From NCBI GenBank assembly GCA_900542155.1, contig UQMD01000002.1:62001-126000 (forward strand): a DNA stretch of 64,000 nt, in the 5' to 3' direction. The stretch is from an uncultured Collinsella sp. (GTDB lineage: Bacteria; Actinomycetota; Coriobacteriia; Coriobacteriales; Coriobacteriaceae). This document shows, in pieces, positions 17,807 to 27,669 of this stretch. The position numbers and the translations under genes were made by a program. Each line of letters opens with the position of its first letter. Within the stretch, counting starts at the first letter, position 1. The notes under the pieces are model-generated. The model searched no databases. It was not told the origin of the DNA and saw only the letters and a list, made by a program, of their open reading frames with translations.

Positions 17807-18961
17807 TTACGAACGCTGCTGCGGCCTCCATGCGCTCACGTTGGCGTCGTACTGGTTAAGCGCGCTGTTGCCGCCCTGTGCGATGGGCGCCAGGATCTCG
17901 CTCTGACGGGCGCTGAGCGACTCGCCGTCGGGAATGGACAGCGAGATATCCCAGCTCTGGCAGATCACGTCGACACGTTCGTACATCCACTGGGCAAGCT
18001 GCTTTAGATGATCGATGTCCTCCGCATAGACCGTGTCGTCCTGAACCTTGAGGTTGTTGAGCTCATCCTGGGTCTTTTTAATCTGGTCGCGCAGGGCATA
18101 GGCGCTCTGCGACAGCTCCTGACGGGTGGAAAGCGGTGTACGCAGATAGCCGTTATTAAACGAATCGATGACCTCGCCAATCTGATTCTCGTCGCTGTAC
18201 GACACGATGGTCTGGTACAGGCCGTCGAGCCTGGTGTAGAGCTGGTCGTCGGTTAAGACGGTCTCTTCCTGAACGACCTCGGACGTATCCTCTTGCTTGG
18301 GCTCTTTGTCGGTGGCCTCGCCCTTTTGGCGCGACGGGAAGGTGGTCTTGGCGGCCTGGCCAAACTGGTCGTAGAAGCCGGGCATGACGCCCATGGGATC
18401 GGCAGTCACAAACCAATAGGCACCACCGCACACGGCGGCGAGCACCGCGATGACGATGAGCGGTTTGGGGATATGGCGCTTGTGCTTGTGATAGGCATCC
18501 TCGTCGGGGTGGACCTTGCGCTTGGACTTTTGCTTTTTGGGCTGGGCATCATCGCGCAGGGACATCGGCGTGGGGATATCGACCTTGGGGATGCCAAAGT
18601 CCTTATCGAAGGCAGGCAGCACGCAGGTCTCGTTGGGGTCGGCTGCGTCGGAGAGCACCGCGGCGGCAGATGCCGGCGCGTGGGGCACCTCGGTATCGAT
18701 CTGCTCCTGCGTCAGGCGCGGAAAGCCGGCCGTGCGCCCTGCTGCCAGGTCGGATGCGGCCGCGTCCTCGGAAAGGATGCCTGGCGCGGGGCGTCCACAC
18801 TTGGGACAGGTACGGTCATGCGGGGACAGACGGGCGCCGCAGCCGTCGCAGAACACGAACTCGGTATGCTCGGGGCCATCGCCCGGACCAACGTATGCGT
18901 TGCAATAGGGGCAGAACGAGGCGCCGTCCTCGATGGTCTTTAGGCAATGCGGGCAGATCAC
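17807..18961 (-). CDS. Zinc-ribbon membrane protein of unknown function
   Basis: The 384-residue protein starts with three or four CxxC zinc-ribbon knuckles (CPHC, CPYC, CDGC, CPKC). A variable acidic/proline region, a basic patch (KKQKSKRKVHPDEDAYHKHK), one membrane segment (PLIVIAVLAAVCGGAYWFV) and an extracytoplasmic domain with coiled-coil helices (QLYTRLDGLYQTIV; DQIKKTQDELNNLKV) follow. GTG 18961 is preferred because AGAGG lies five bases upstream and the protein then opens at the zinc ribbon; TTG 18991 has no site. The ligand and role are unknown. A zinc-ribbon protein of similar logic is found at 38.6 kb. Confidence 0.7.
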   Translation of the reverse strand: MICPHCLKTIEDGASFCPYCNAYVGPGDGPEHTEFVFCDGCGARLSPHDRTCPKCGRPAPGILSEDAAASDLAAGRTAGFPRLTQEQIDTEVPHAPASAAAVLSDAADPNETCVLPAFDKDFGIPKVDIPTPMSLRDDAQPKKQKSKRKVHPDEDAYHKHKRHIPKPLIVIAVLAAVCGGAYWFVTADPMGVMPGFYDQFGQAAKTTFPSRQKGEATDKEPKQEDTSEVVQEETVLTDDQLYTRLDGLYQTIVSYSDENQIGEVIDSFNNGYLRTPLSTRQELSQSAYALRDQIKKTQDELNNLKVQDDTVYAEDIDHLKQLAQWMYERVDVICQSWDISLSIPDGESLSARQSEILAPIAQGGNSALNQYDANVSAWRPQQRS

Positions 18962-19080
18962 GGCATCCTCTTTCCGAAGCAATTCAAACAATTGAGGTTA
19001 GAGCATAACATCGACACGGCCCCACAAGCGCAAGGCACCAATTCAACATCGCCAGAAAAATCATCCCTGAAGGCAGCGAA

Positions 19081-21801
19081 CTACTTCTTTTTCTTGGGCA
19101 TCGAGACTTTGATGCCCTGGGGCGATTTGGTCACGCGGGAGCGCTTAACGCCGGCGCTCTTCTTTTTCTTGGGCTGGGTCTGGGCCACGCCCTCGAGTGC
19201 GCGGGCCTCGGCCTCACGAACGGTGCGAGCTTCGCGGCGCTGCGCCATGTCGGCGGCGACGCGCTTGGCAAAACGCTCCGCCGTCGAACCCGTCGAGCTC
19301 ACCTTGCCGCCGCCGCGACCCAGGCGAACACGCACGCCACGGCCAAAGCCGGTGGCCGCATGACGGCGACGTGGCTTAAGCGAGTCCATCATCGTGGCAA
19401 GCTTAAAGAACACCGCGCAGGTAAAGGCGACGATAACCGCCAAGATGACAATCTGGCCCATCGACAGGTTGGCGATCGACAGCAGCCCCGGGAACCCGAT
19501 AACGCCCGTCAAAATACCGGCGATGACAAACACGAAAAGCACCACGCGCAAAGGCGTGAGCGGCTGCGAAATGCGCCAGATCAGGCTGACACTCGCCGCG
19601 CACGACGTGAGCAGGCACATGGTCGAAAGCGTAAGCTGGCCAAAGCCAAATACGCGCGCCACAAAGATATCGAGCGCCGCGGCCAAAATAACCGCAATCG
19701 ACGCCGGCAGCGCACGCTTAAGCACGTTGGTCAAGAACGACCCCTTCACGCGGGCGTTGTTGGGCTCCAGGCCCAGCACAAAGCCCGGCGCGCCGATGCA
19801 GAAGAAGTTGATGAGCGTCATCTGAATGGGCTCAAAGGGATACGGCGGCAGCGCGATGCACAGCGCCGCCAGGCCCATCGAGAAAAGCGTCTTGGTCAAA
19901 AAGAGCGCGGCAGAGCGCTGCAGGTTATTGATAGAACGACGGCCCTCGGCCACCACGGCGGGCATCGAGGCGAAGTCGTTATCGACGAGCACGATCTCGG
20001 CCACATTGCGCGCAGCATCGGAGCCGGCGGCCATCGCCACGGAGCAGTCGGCCTCCTTGAGCGCCAGCACGTCGTTGACGCCGTCGCCCGTCATGGCCAC
20101 GGTGTGCCCGCGGCGTTTGAGCGCCTGTACGAGCTCGCGCTTCTGTTGCGGGGCCACGCGGCCAAAGACGTGATAGCGGTCCACCGCCGCATCAATCTTG
20201 GACGGCGTATCGAGCGTCGTGGCGTCCACGTAAGCGTCGGCGCCCGGCACGCCCACCACGCGCGCGATCGACGACACCGTACGCGGGTCGTCGCCGCTGA
20301 TCACGTTGAGGGTCACGCCCTGCTCGTTAAAGTAGCCGATAGTCTCGGCTGCCGAGGTGCGAATCTCATCGCGGATGGTCACGAAACCCACGGGCTCGGC
20401 CTCGCCCACCATGTCGCCATCGGGCGTAAAGCCGTCCACGCGCGCCACCACGAGCACACGGCAAGTATCGGCGAGCTCGGCGACACGGTTCTCGACCTGC
20501 GAAAACACACGATCCGAAAGCACAAACTGCGCGGCGCCCATTACATAGGAGCCCTGCGCAAACGACGCGCCACTCCACTTTTTGGACGACGAGAACGGAA
20601 TAACCGACAGCGGCTCGGACACCTCAACAGGGCGATCGGCGTAGTAGTTGAGCAGCGCCTGGCAGGTCTCGTTGGCATCTGCCGAGGTCGCACGCGCCAC
20701 GTTGGCGAGCGCAAAGTCGAGCACCGTGGTCTCGACGGGAACAGCTGCCTCGTCCGAGTCCGCGCCAAAGCCAACACCCTCAACAGGCAGCGGATAGGTG
20801 CCCTCGACCTCCATACGGCCCGAGGTAATGGTGCCCGTCTTGTCCAGGCACAACACATCGACGCGCGCGAGCGTCTCGATGCAGTAGAGCTGCTGTGCCA
20901 GCACCTTGCGACGCGCCAGGCGCACCGTGGCAATCGCGAGCACCGACGAGGTCAGCAGCACCAGGCCCTGCGGAATCATGCCCAGCAGGGCACCCACCGT
21001 GGACAGCAGCGCCGAAGAAGGCACACGACCGGCCAGCAGCTCGGAGAAGCACCAGGAAAGCGCGCTATCGCCCGGGGTTCCCGCAGCATCCCACAGCTCG
21101 CTCACACTCGAGGCAAAGAGAGCCAGACCAAGCGGAATCATGATAATGCTCGCGAACCGCACGATGGCGTTGAGCGCGTTCATGATCTCGGAATTGACCT
21201 TTTTGACGTACTTGGCCTCGTTGTTGATCTTTGCCACGTAGTTATCGGCGCCGACATGGATCACGCGGGCGCGCAACAGGCCCGAGTCGATAAAGCTGCC
21301 GCTCATGAGCTCAGAGCCTGGCTGTTTCTTGATGAGGTCGCTCTCGCCCGTCAGCAGGCTCTCGTTGACGAGCGCCTCGCCCGACACCACCACGGCGTCG
21401 GCGGGAATCTGGTCACCGCGCCCCAGGCGAATGATGTCGTCGAGCACGATCTGGTCCAGGTCGAGCTCCACCTCGGCACCGTCACGCACCGCGATGGCCT
21501 TCTTAGAGGTGAGCAGCGTAAGCTTGTCGACCATTCGCTTGGAACGCATGGACTGAATGACGCCGATTGCCGTGTTCAAGAACACCACGAACAGGAACGT
21601 CAGGTTTTTAAACGAACCGGTCAGCAACACCAAAATCGCCAAGACCACGTTGATTAAGTTAAACAGCGTGCAGAGGTTCTCGATGATGAGCTCTTTGACC
21701 GACTTGGTCTTGAGCTCCATGTTGCGGTTGATCTTACCAGCGGCGATGCGCTCCTCGACCTCGGCGGTCGAGAGTCCGCGCTCGATATCCGTTGCTGCCA
21801 T
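19081..21801 (-). CDS. P-type cation-transporting ATPase (HAD-IC family, CtpE-like)
   Basis: ATP-driven cation pump of 906 residues. It shows the actuator motif TGES (151-154), the membrane motif IPQGL (276-280; PEGL in many relatives), the phosphorylated D320-KTGT, and the hinge GDGVNDVLALKEAD. About ten membrane helices are present, six of them in the C-terminal third. No N-terminal CxxC metal-binding domain is seen, which argues against a copper pump; Ca2+ or Mg2+ is likelier by similarity to CtpE-like proteins. The C-terminal ~100 residues are very basic. ATG 21801 is chosen because longer frames run into the tRNA-Arg gene. Confidence 0.88.
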   Translation of the reverse strand: MAATDIERGLSTAEVEERIAAGKINRNMELKTKSVKELIIENLCTLFNLINVVLAILVLLTGSFKNLTFLFVVFLNTAIGVIQSMRSKRMVDKLTLLTSKKAIAVRDGAEVELDLDQIVLDDIIRLGRGDQIPADAVVVSGEALVNESLLTGESDLIKKQPGSELMSGSFIDSGLLRARVIHVGADNYVAKINNEAKYVKKVNSEIMNALNAIVRFASIIMIPLGLALFASSVSELWDAAGTPGDSALSWCFSELLAGRVPSSALLSTVGALLGMIPQGLVLLTSSVLAIATVRLARRKVLAQQLYCIETLARVDVLCLDKTGTITSGRMEVEGTYPLPVEGVGFGADSDEAAVPVETTVLDFALANVARATSADANETCQALLNYYADRPVEVSEPLSVIPFSSSKKWSGASFAQGSYVMGAAQFVLSDRVFSQVENRVAELADTCRVLVVARVDGFTPDGDMVGEAEPVGFVTIRDEIRTSAAETIGYFNEQGVTLNVISGDDPRTVSSIARVVGVPGADAYVDATTLDTPSKIDAAVDRYHVFGRVAPQQKRELVQALKRRGHTVAMTGDGVNDVLALKEADCSVAMAAGSDAARNVAEIVLVDNDFASMPAVVAEGRRSINNLQRSAALFLTKTLFSMGLAALCIALPPYPFEPIQMTLINFFCIGAPGFVLGLEPNNARVKGSFLTNVLKRALPASIAVILAAALDIFVARVFGFGQLTLSTMCLLTSCAASVSLIWRISQPLTPLRVVLFVFVIAGILTGVIGFPGLLSIANLSMGQIVILAVIVAFTCAVFFKLATMMDSLKPRRRHAATGFGRGVRVRLGRGGGKVSSTGSTAERFAKRVAADMAQRREARTVREAEARALEGVAQTQPKKKKSAGVKRSRVTKSPQGIKVSMPKKKK

Positions 21802-21876
21802 AACACGTCCCATCACGTCGCGTCGGTATAAGAAAACCGCCCGGACCATGCGAGGTTCGGACGGTCTTACGTTCGA

Positions 21877-21953
21877 TGGTGCCCCATGTTGGATTCGAAC
21901 CAACGGCCTTCTGCTCCGGAGGCAGACGCTCTAATCCCCTGAGCTAATAGGGC
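21877..21953 (-). tRNA. tRNA-Arg (anticodon CCG)
   Basis: A cloverleaf on the minus strand: acceptor GCCCTAT pairs with ATGGGGC, D stem GCTC/GAGC, anticodon stem TCTGC/GCAGA around the loop CTCCGGA (anticodon CCG), T stem GTTGG/CCAAC with TTCGAAT loop. Discriminator A and an encoded CCA end the gene. It reads CGG codons. Confidence 0.95.
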
Positions 21954-22046
21954 GAACGGTTGGCATTATACCCAAGTGCGCCACGGGCTAACAAAATAAT
22001 AGAAAAAGCTTTGCAATTACGTGGAAGACGCGCCGCGACGGCACGC

Positions 22047-22076
22047 TTTAGAACGTAAAAGTGAGCTTAATAGTAT
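22047..22076 (+). promoter_or_regulatory. Possible promoter of the aromatic operon
   Basis: TTTAGA (22047-22052) and TAGTAT (22071-22076) are 18 bases apart, followed by the hairpin at 22097. The match to the -35 box is weak; the position fits a leader of about 75 bases before aroF. Confidence 0.35.
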
Positions 22077-22096
22077 AAACTCACATGCACCATATA

Positions 22097-22123
22097 AAAC
22101 GGCTCGCAATGCGGGCCGTTTTT
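22097..22123 (+). terminator. Terminator-like hairpin in the aroF leader (possible attenuator)
   Basis: AAACGGCTCGC pairs with GCGGGCCGTTT (11 bp including two G-T pairs) around the loop AAT and is followed by more T. On the plus strand no gene ends here, so this intrinsic terminator shape lies in the leader of the aromatic operon, 34 bases before the aroF start. An attenuation role is inferred. Confidence 0.55.
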
Positions 22124-22156
22124 GCAAGGACTATCCATCGAGGTGAGAGGCACACC

Positions 22157-23182
22157 ATGATTGCAATTTTAAAGCAGAGCGCCAGCGACGAGGCCGTAAG
22201 CCACATCGTCAGCTGGATTGAGAAAAAGGGGCTCAAGACCGACGTCTCGCGCGGCGAGAACGAGACCATCATCGGCCTGGTGGGCGACACGACCAAGATC
22301 GACCCGTTCCTGCTCGAGTCCATGGACGTCGTCGAGCGTGTGCAGCGCGTCTCCGAGCCGTTCAAGCGCGCCAACCGCAAGTTCCACCCCGAGGACTCCG
22401 TCATCGACTGCGGCCACGGCGTACATGTAGGCGGCGACCAGTTCCAGGTCATCGCCGGCCCGTGCTCCGTCGAGGGCGAGAACCTCATCCGCATCGCCCG
22501 CCGCGTGAAGGCCGCCGGCGCAACGATGCTGCGAGGCGGCGCCTACAAGCCCCGCACCTCCCCGTACGCCTACCAGGGCATGGGCCCCGCCGGCCTGGAC
22601 CTGCTGTGCGAGGCATCCGCCGAGCTCGACATGCCGATCGTCACCGAGATCATGGACCCGCGCGACGTGCAGGTCTTCCTCGACAAGAAGATCGACGTCA
22701 TGCAGATTGGCGCTCGCAATGCCCAGAACTTCCCCCTGCTCAAGGAGGTCGGCAAGACGCAGACCCCGGTCCTGCTCAAGCGTGGCATGTCCGGCACCGT
22801 CGACGAGCTGCTTATGGCAGCCGAGTACATCATGAGCGAGGGCAATGACAACGTCATCCTGTGCGAGCGCGGCATCCGCACCTTCGAGACCCGCACCCGC
22901 AACACCTTCGACCTCAACGCCGTGCCGGTGCTGCACCACCTGTCACACCTGCCCGTCGTCACCGACCCCAGCCACGCCACCGGTTACACCCGCTATGTTG
23001 AGCCCATGGCGCTCGCCGCGACTGCCTGCGGCGCCAACGGTCTGGAGATCGAGGTGCACGACGACCCGAGCCACGCTTGGTCCGACGGTGCTCAGGCCCT
23101 CACCCCCGACCAGTTCGACGACACCATGCGCCGCATCCGCGCTATCCGCGAGGTCGTCTGCCAAGAGACCGTTCAGGAGTAG
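22157..23182 (+). CDS. aroF: 3-deoxy-7-phosphoheptulonate synthase (DAHP synthase)
   Basis: First step of the shikimate pathway: phosphoenolpyruvate plus erythrose-4-phosphate gives DAHP. The 341 residues have a ferredoxin-like/ACT-like N-terminal domain (1-~70, MIAILKQSASDEAVSHIV) of the kind that mediates feedback inhibition in Thermotoga-type enzymes, then the barrel with GPCSVEG, RGGAYKPRTSPYA, LKRGMSGTVDE and DPSHATG. ATG 22157 has GAGAGG upstream. It heads an eight-gene aromatic operon. Confidence 0.95.
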   Translation: MIAILKQSASDEAVSHIVSWIEKKGLKTDVSRGENETIIGLVGDTTKIDPFLLESMDVVERVQRVSEPFKRANRKFHPEDSVIDCGHGVHVGGDQFQVIAGPCSVEGENLIRIARRVKAAGATMLRGGAYKPRTSPYAYQGMGPAGLDLLCEASAELDMPIVTEIMDPRDVQVFLDKKIDVMQIGARNAQNFPLLKEVGKTQTPVLLKRGMSGTVDELLMAAEYIMSEGNDNVILCERGIRTFETRTRNTFDLNAVPVLHHLSHLPVVTDPSHATGYTRYVEPMALAATACGANGLEIEVHDDPSHAWSDGAQALTPDQFDDTMRRIRAIREVVCQETVQE

Positions 23183-23185
23183 CCC

Positions 23186-24100
23186 ATGGGTACGGTGAGA
23201 AACGCGCGCGTTAACCAGGGCGGTCCCAAATGCGCCGGCATCGTGGGCCTGGGCCTCATCGGCGGCAGCTTTGCCCGCGGCTATGCGCAGGCGGGCGTCC
23301 GCGTGCTGGCCTGGGACCCCGATGACGACGTCATGACGGCCGCCAGCATGGGCACTGTCGCCGGAGAGCTCAACGACGAGACGCTCGGCGAATGCGACAT
23401 CATCGTCCTTGCCTGCTATCCCGAGGCATGCATCGAGTGGCTCGAGGCGCACGCCCAGGCGCTCGCCGACGCCACCGACACCGACGCCATCATGGGTCCC
23501 GTGGTGATCGACACCGTGGGCGTCAAGGGCATCGTGTGCGAGCGCGCCTTTGAGCTTGCCCGCGAGCACGGTTTTTACTTTGTGGGCGCGCACCCCATGG
23601 CGGGCACGCAGTTCTCGGGCTACGCGCATTCCCGCGCCGACCTGTTCCAGGGCGCACCGCTCGTACTTGTACCGCCCGCAGTGGACGACGCCCTTAAGCT
23701 GGAGCTTTTGGGCCAGGTGCGCGAGATGGTACGTCCCCTGGGCTTTGGCAAGTTCAGCGTAACGAGCGCCGCCGAGCACGACCGCGTCATCGCCTTTACG
23801 AGCCAGCTCGCGCACGTCGTCTCCAACGCCTATGTTAAGAGCCCGACCGCTCAGGTCCACCACGGCTTTTCGGCCGGCAGCTACCGCGACCTCACCCGCG
23901 TGGCGCACCTCAATCCGCAGATGTGGTCCGAGCTCATGATCGACGACGCCGATGCGCTCGCCTTCGAGATCGACCATCTGATCGAATCGCTTGGCGCCTA
24001 CAGCCGCGCCCTTAAGGACCGCGACCAGCGCTATCTGGAGAATCTCCTTGCCGAGGGCGATCGCATCAAGCGCGCGCTCGACGACGAGGCCTCCCACTAG
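23186..24100 (+). CDS. tyrA: Prephenate dehydrogenase
   Basis: NAD(P)-dependent oxidative decarboxylation of prephenate (or arogenate) to the tyrosine precursor. The 304 residues carry the Rossmann motif GLGLIGGS (21-28), HPMAGTQFSG, and the helical region with TSQLAHVVSNAYV. There is no chorismate mutase or ACT domain, so regulation must be elsewhere. It starts three bases after the aroF stop with AGGAG upstream. Confidence 0.93.
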   Translation: MGTVRNARVNQGGPKCAGIVGLGLIGGSFARGYAQAGVRVLAWDPDDDVMTAASMGTVAGELNDETLGECDIIVLACYPEACIEWLEAHAQALADATDTDAIMGPVVIDTVGVKGIVCERAFELAREHGFYFVGAHPMAGTQFSGYAHSRADLFQGAPLVLVPPAVDDALKLELLGQVREMVRPLGFGKFSVTSAAEHDRVIAFTSQLAHVVSNAYVKSPTAQVHHGFSAGSYRDLTRVAHLNPQMWSELMIDDADALAFEIDHLIESLGAYSRALKDRDQRYLENLLAEGDRIKRALDDEASH

Positions 24101-24136
24101 ACCACCCATCACGCCAGGTCGAAAGGACCGAAGCTT

Positions 24137-25243
24137 ATGGCGATTACCATCGATATCGACACCGCACGCCCCTACCAGGTGCATGTGGGCACGTTTTTGC
24201 TGGAGCAGGCGGGACCGCTCGTGCGCGCCACTGCCGGCGGCGCTCGCGCCGTCATCGTAACCGACACCAATGTGGGCCCGCTCTACCAGATGCCCGTCAA
24301 GCAAAGCCTGGAATCAGCGGGCTACGAGGTGAGCATCTGCACCTTTGAGGCCGGCGAGGCACACAAGCGCGCAGAGACCTACATCAACATCCTGGAGTTT
24401 GTGGCCGAGCACGAGCTTTCGCGCTCCGACGTGATCGTGGCACTCGGCGGCGGCGTCGTGGGCGACGTGGCGGGCTTTGTGGCCGCCACCTACATGCGCG
24501 GCTGCAAGTTTGTGCAGATCCCCACGAGCCTGCTCGCCATGGTGGATTCGTCGGTGGGAGGCAAGACCGCCATAGACCTGGCTGCCGGCAAGAACTTGGC
24601 CGGCGCCTTTTGGCAGCCGAGCGTGGTTATCGCCGACGTGGGGTGCCTGGCCACCCTCACGCCCGAGCAGTTCGCCGACGGCTGCGGCGAGGTCGTCAAG
24701 CACGCCGTAATCGCCGACCCGGAGCTTTTCGCCGAGCTGGAGAAGACCCCGCTCACGCTGGAGCTGCTCAACCAGGACGTGGCTCGCGTGGCGCTCATCA
24801 TCGCCCGCAATATCGACATCAAGCGCGCCGTGGTCGTTGCCGACGAGCGCGAAACCAATCAGCGCAAGCTCCTCAACTTTGGCCACAGCGCCGGGCACGC
24901 CGTCGAAGCCTGCGAGCACTTTGAGCTCGGCCACGGCAACTGCGTGTCGATCGGCATGGGCATCATCACGCGTGCCGCAGCCCTGCATGGCATCTGCGAT
25001 GCCGAGCTGCCCGATCGTATTGAGGAGCTCTGCGCCCGCCACGGTCTCAAGACCCGCTGCGAGCTTTCCGCCGATGTCGTCTTTGCCGAGGCGCTCCACG
25101 ACAAGAAGCGCACGGGCGACACCATCGACCTGGTAATTCCGCACGACATTGGCCGTTGCAGCATCGACCGCACGCCGCTTTCCACCTTCCACGATCTGAT
25201 TGCCGAGGGCCTCGGCCAGAAGGGAGACGCATCCGCATGCTAG
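24137..25243 (+). CDS. aroB: 3-dehydroquinate synthase
   Basis: Cyclises DAHP to 3-dehydroquinate using NAD+ and a divalent metal. The 368 residues have ALGGGVVGDVAGFVAATYMRG, the PTSLLAMVDSSVGGKTAID signature and metal-binding E and H residues in CGEVVKHAVI, NFGHSAGHAVE and GHGNCVSIGM. The stop overlaps the aroA start by several bases. Confidence 0.97.
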   Translation: MAITIDIDTARPYQVHVGTFLLEQAGPLVRATAGGARAVIVTDTNVGPLYQMPVKQSLESAGYEVSICTFEAGEAHKRAETYINILEFVAEHELSRSDVIVALGGGVVGDVAGFVAATYMRGCKFVQIPTSLLAMVDSSVGGKTAIDLAAGKNLAGAFWQPSVVIADVGCLATLTPEQFADGCGEVVKHAVIADPELFAELEKTPLTLELLNQDVARVALIIARNIDIKRAVVVADERETNQRKLLNFGHSAGHAVEACEHFELGHGNCVSIGMGIITRAAALHGICDAELPDRIEELCARHGLKTRCELSADVVFAEALHDKKRTGDTIDLVIPHDIGRCSIDRTPLSTFHDLIAEGLGQKGDASAC

Positions 25244-26556
25244 CCCGCATCACCCCGTCCCCGCTCAAGGGCACCGTTCCCGCCATCGCGTCCAAGTCGA
25301 TGGCGCATCGCCTCATCATCTGCGCCGCGCTTGCCAACGGCGAGACGCACGTTGCCTGCAACACGACCTGCGCCGATATCGAGGCCACGGTGCGCTGCCT
25401 CACGGCGCTCGGCGCTCGCATCGAGACCGTGGAGGACGGCTTCCAGGTCCACCCCACCATGAAGAGCGTTGAATTTGGCCTGCTCAAGGCCCTTGCCGGC
25501 GGCACGCTCGACTGCGGCGAGAGTGGCTCCACGCTGCGCTTCATGCTGCCTGTCGCCTGTGCGCTGGGCGCGGAGGCCACCTTCGTGGGCCAGGGCCGCC
25601 TGGGCGCCCGCCCGCTCTCCCCGCTCTCGGACGAGATCATTGCCGCCGGTTGCGACCTGCAGGGCCTGGGCGGTTTTCCGCTCAAGACGGGCGGCCGCAT
25701 GCGCCCGGGTACCTTTGTGCTTCCGGGCAACGTGAGCTCGCAGTATATCTCCGGCCTGCTGCTGGCGGCCCCGCTTTTGGCTCAGCCCTCCTGCGTGCAG
25801 GTATGCGGCCTTATCGAGAGCCGCCCCTACATCAACCTGACGATCCAGGCCATGAAGGCCTTCGGCGTCGAGGTCAACGTCGAGCGTATTCCGGCCAAGG
25901 ACGGCCAGCCCGAGGTCACGAACTTCCGCGTGAACAGCGGCTCGTACCGCACGCCCGGCAGCGTAGCCGTCGAGGGCGATTGGTCCAACGCCGCCTTTTG
26001 GCTGTGCGCCGGCGCCATCGGATGCGACCCCATCACCGTCGAGGGCGTGTCGCTGAGCTCCGCACAGGGCGACCGCAACGTGCTCGCCGCGCTTTCGCGC
26101 TTTGGTGCCCGCATCGTGCGCTCCACCAACGCCGCCACCGTGCAGTCCGACAAGCTCGCCGGCTTTGAGATGAGCGCCCACGACATTCCCGACCTGGTAC
26201 CCGTTATCTCGGCCGTGGCATCACTGGCGCAAGGCCGTACCTTCATCCGCGACTGTGCCCGCCTGCGCATCAAGGAATCCGACCGCCTGGCAACTACCAC
26301 CCGCGAGCTCACCGCGCTGGGCGCGCAGGTGCGCATTGCCGGTGACGACCTCATCATCAAGGGTGTCGACGCCTTTACCGGCGGCGAAGTCGATTCGCAC
26401 AACGACCACCGCATCGCCATGATGGCCGCCATCGCCGCGAGCCGCGCCACCGGCGAGGTCGTGATCCACGGGGCCGAGGCGGTCAACAAGTCCTATCCCG
26501 ATTTCTTCGATCACTACCGCCTGCTGGGCGGCAAGGTCACACTCGAGGAGGAATAG
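25237..26556 (+). CDS. aroA: 3-phosphoshikimate 1-carboxyvinyltransferase (EPSP synthase)
   Basis: Joins shikimate-3-phosphate and phosphoenolpyruvate. The 439 residues show KSMAHRLIICAAL at the start, GESGSTLRFMLP, the region GQGRLGARPL, and the C-terminal RLRIKESDR and NDHRIAMM motifs. ATG 25237 overlaps the aroB stop (ATGCTAG). The sequence ARPL at the GxxxRP-like active-site region departs from the common GDxSLxxRPM but is normal for diverse AroA. Confidence 0.95.
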   Translation: MLARITPSPLKGTVPAIASKSMAHRLIICAALANGETHVACNTTCADIEATVRCLTALGARIETVEDGFQVHPTMKSVEFGLLKALAGGTLDCGESGSTLRFMLPVACALGAEATFVGQGRLGARPLSPLSDEIIAAGCDLQGLGGFPLKTGGRMRPGTFVLPGNVSSQYISGLLLAAPLLAQPSCVQVCGLIESRPYINLTIQAMKAFGVEVNVERIPAKDGQPEVTNFRVNSGSYRTPGSVAVEGDWSNAAFWLCAGAIGCDPITVEGVSLSSAQGDRNVLAALSRFGARIVRSTNAATVQSDKLAGFEMSAHDIPDLVPVISAVASLAQGRTFIRDCARLRIKESDRLATTTRELTALGAQVRIAGDDLIIKGVDAFTGGEVDSHNDHRIAMMAAIAASRATGEVVIHGAEAVNKSYPDFFDHYRLLGGKVTLEEE

Positions 26557-26557
26557 C

Positions 26558-27655
26558 ATGTCCTCGACCTTTGGCAACGTCTTGCATCTGAGCATCTTCG
26601 GCCAGTCGCACTCCCCCGCTATCGGCTGCTCGCTCGATGGCATCCCGGCGGGCATCGCCGTGGACCAGGAGAAGCTGCAGGCCTTCCTCGACCGTCGCGC
26701 CCCCGGTCGCGACGAGACCGCAACCAAACGCCGCGAGGCCGACGCCGCGCACATCATCGCCGGTGTTGTCGATGGACATACCACCGGCGCGCCCATCGCC
26801 GCGATTATCGAAAACACCAACACGCGCTCCAAGGATTACTCCGAGCTGCGCCGCAAGCCCCGTCCCGGACATGCGGACTTCCCTGCGCGCGTGAAGTACC
26901 ACAACATGCATGACGTCGCCGGCGGCGGACACTTCTCCGGCCGCTTGACGGCCCCCCTGTGCATCGCCGGCGGCATCGCGCTGCAGGCACTCGAGGCCCG
27001 CGGCATTCAGGTCATGGCGCACGTCGCGCAAATCGGCGGCATCTCCGACCTGCCCATGGACGACATGGTCTATCGCGAGGCCGACCGCAAGGCGATCCTT
27101 ACGAACAACCTGCCCTGCATCGACGCAGCGGCCGCCGGTCGCATGCGCGAGGAGATTCTGGCCGCGCGCGACGAGCTCGACAGTATCGGCGGCATCGTGG
27201 AGTGCGGCATCTACGGGCTTCCCGCGGGCATCGGCGACCCCATGTTCGACGGCATCGAGAACCGCATCGCGCAGATCGCGTTTGGGATTCCCGCCGTGAA
27301 GGGCGTGGAGTTTGGCATGGGCTTTGCCGTGGCCGCCATGCGCGGCAGCGAGAACAACGACCCGTACCGCGTTGATGCCGAGACCGGCGAGATCGAGGTC
27401 GAGTCCAATAACGCCGGCGGCATCCTGGGCGGCATCTCCACCGGCGCGCCCGTCATGTGGCGCATGGCCGTAAAGCCGACGCCCTCCATTAGCCGCGAGC
27501 AGCAGACGGTGGACATGGACGCTATGGAAAATGCCGAGCTCTCGGTCCACGGTCGCCACGACCCCTGCATCGTCCCGCGCGCCGTCCCCGTAGCCGAAGC
27601 AGCCGCCGCCCTCGCAATTTGGGATGCCCTCCTCGAGGACGCAGGCCAGCTTTAG
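26558..27655 (+). CDS. aroC: Chorismate synthase
   Basis: Makes chorismate from EPSP with reduced FMN. The 365 residues have the signature GQSHSPAIGCSLDGIPAG, the RRAPGRDE segment and the RPGHAD motif that binds substrate and flavin, then GGGHFSGRLTA. It starts two bases after the aroA stop with GGAGG upstream. A near-perfect 43-bp palindrome follows it. Confidence 0.97.
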   Translation: MSSTFGNVLHLSIFGQSHSPAIGCSLDGIPAGIAVDQEKLQAFLDRRAPGRDETATKRREADAAHIIAGVVDGHTTGAPIAAIIENTNTRSKDYSELRRKPRPGHADFPARVKYHNMHDVAGGGHFSGRLTAPLCIAGGIALQALEARGIQVMAHVAQIGGISDLPMDDMVYREADRKAILTNNLPCIDAAAAGRMREEILAARDELDSIGGIVECGIYGLPAGIGDPMFDGIENRIAQIAFGIPAVKGVEFGMGFAVAAMRGSENNDPYRVDAETGEIEVESNNAGGILGGISTGAPVMWRMAVKPTPSISREQQTVDMDAMENAELSVHGRHDPCIVPRAVPVAEAAAALAIWDALLEDAGQL

Positions 27656-27669
27656 TCCACCCACCCCAA

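Noticed and set aside
21877..21953. tRNA-Arg as an attachment site for an island
   Set aside because: Both sides are ordinary genes, and no integrase or repeated tRNA 3' end was seen.
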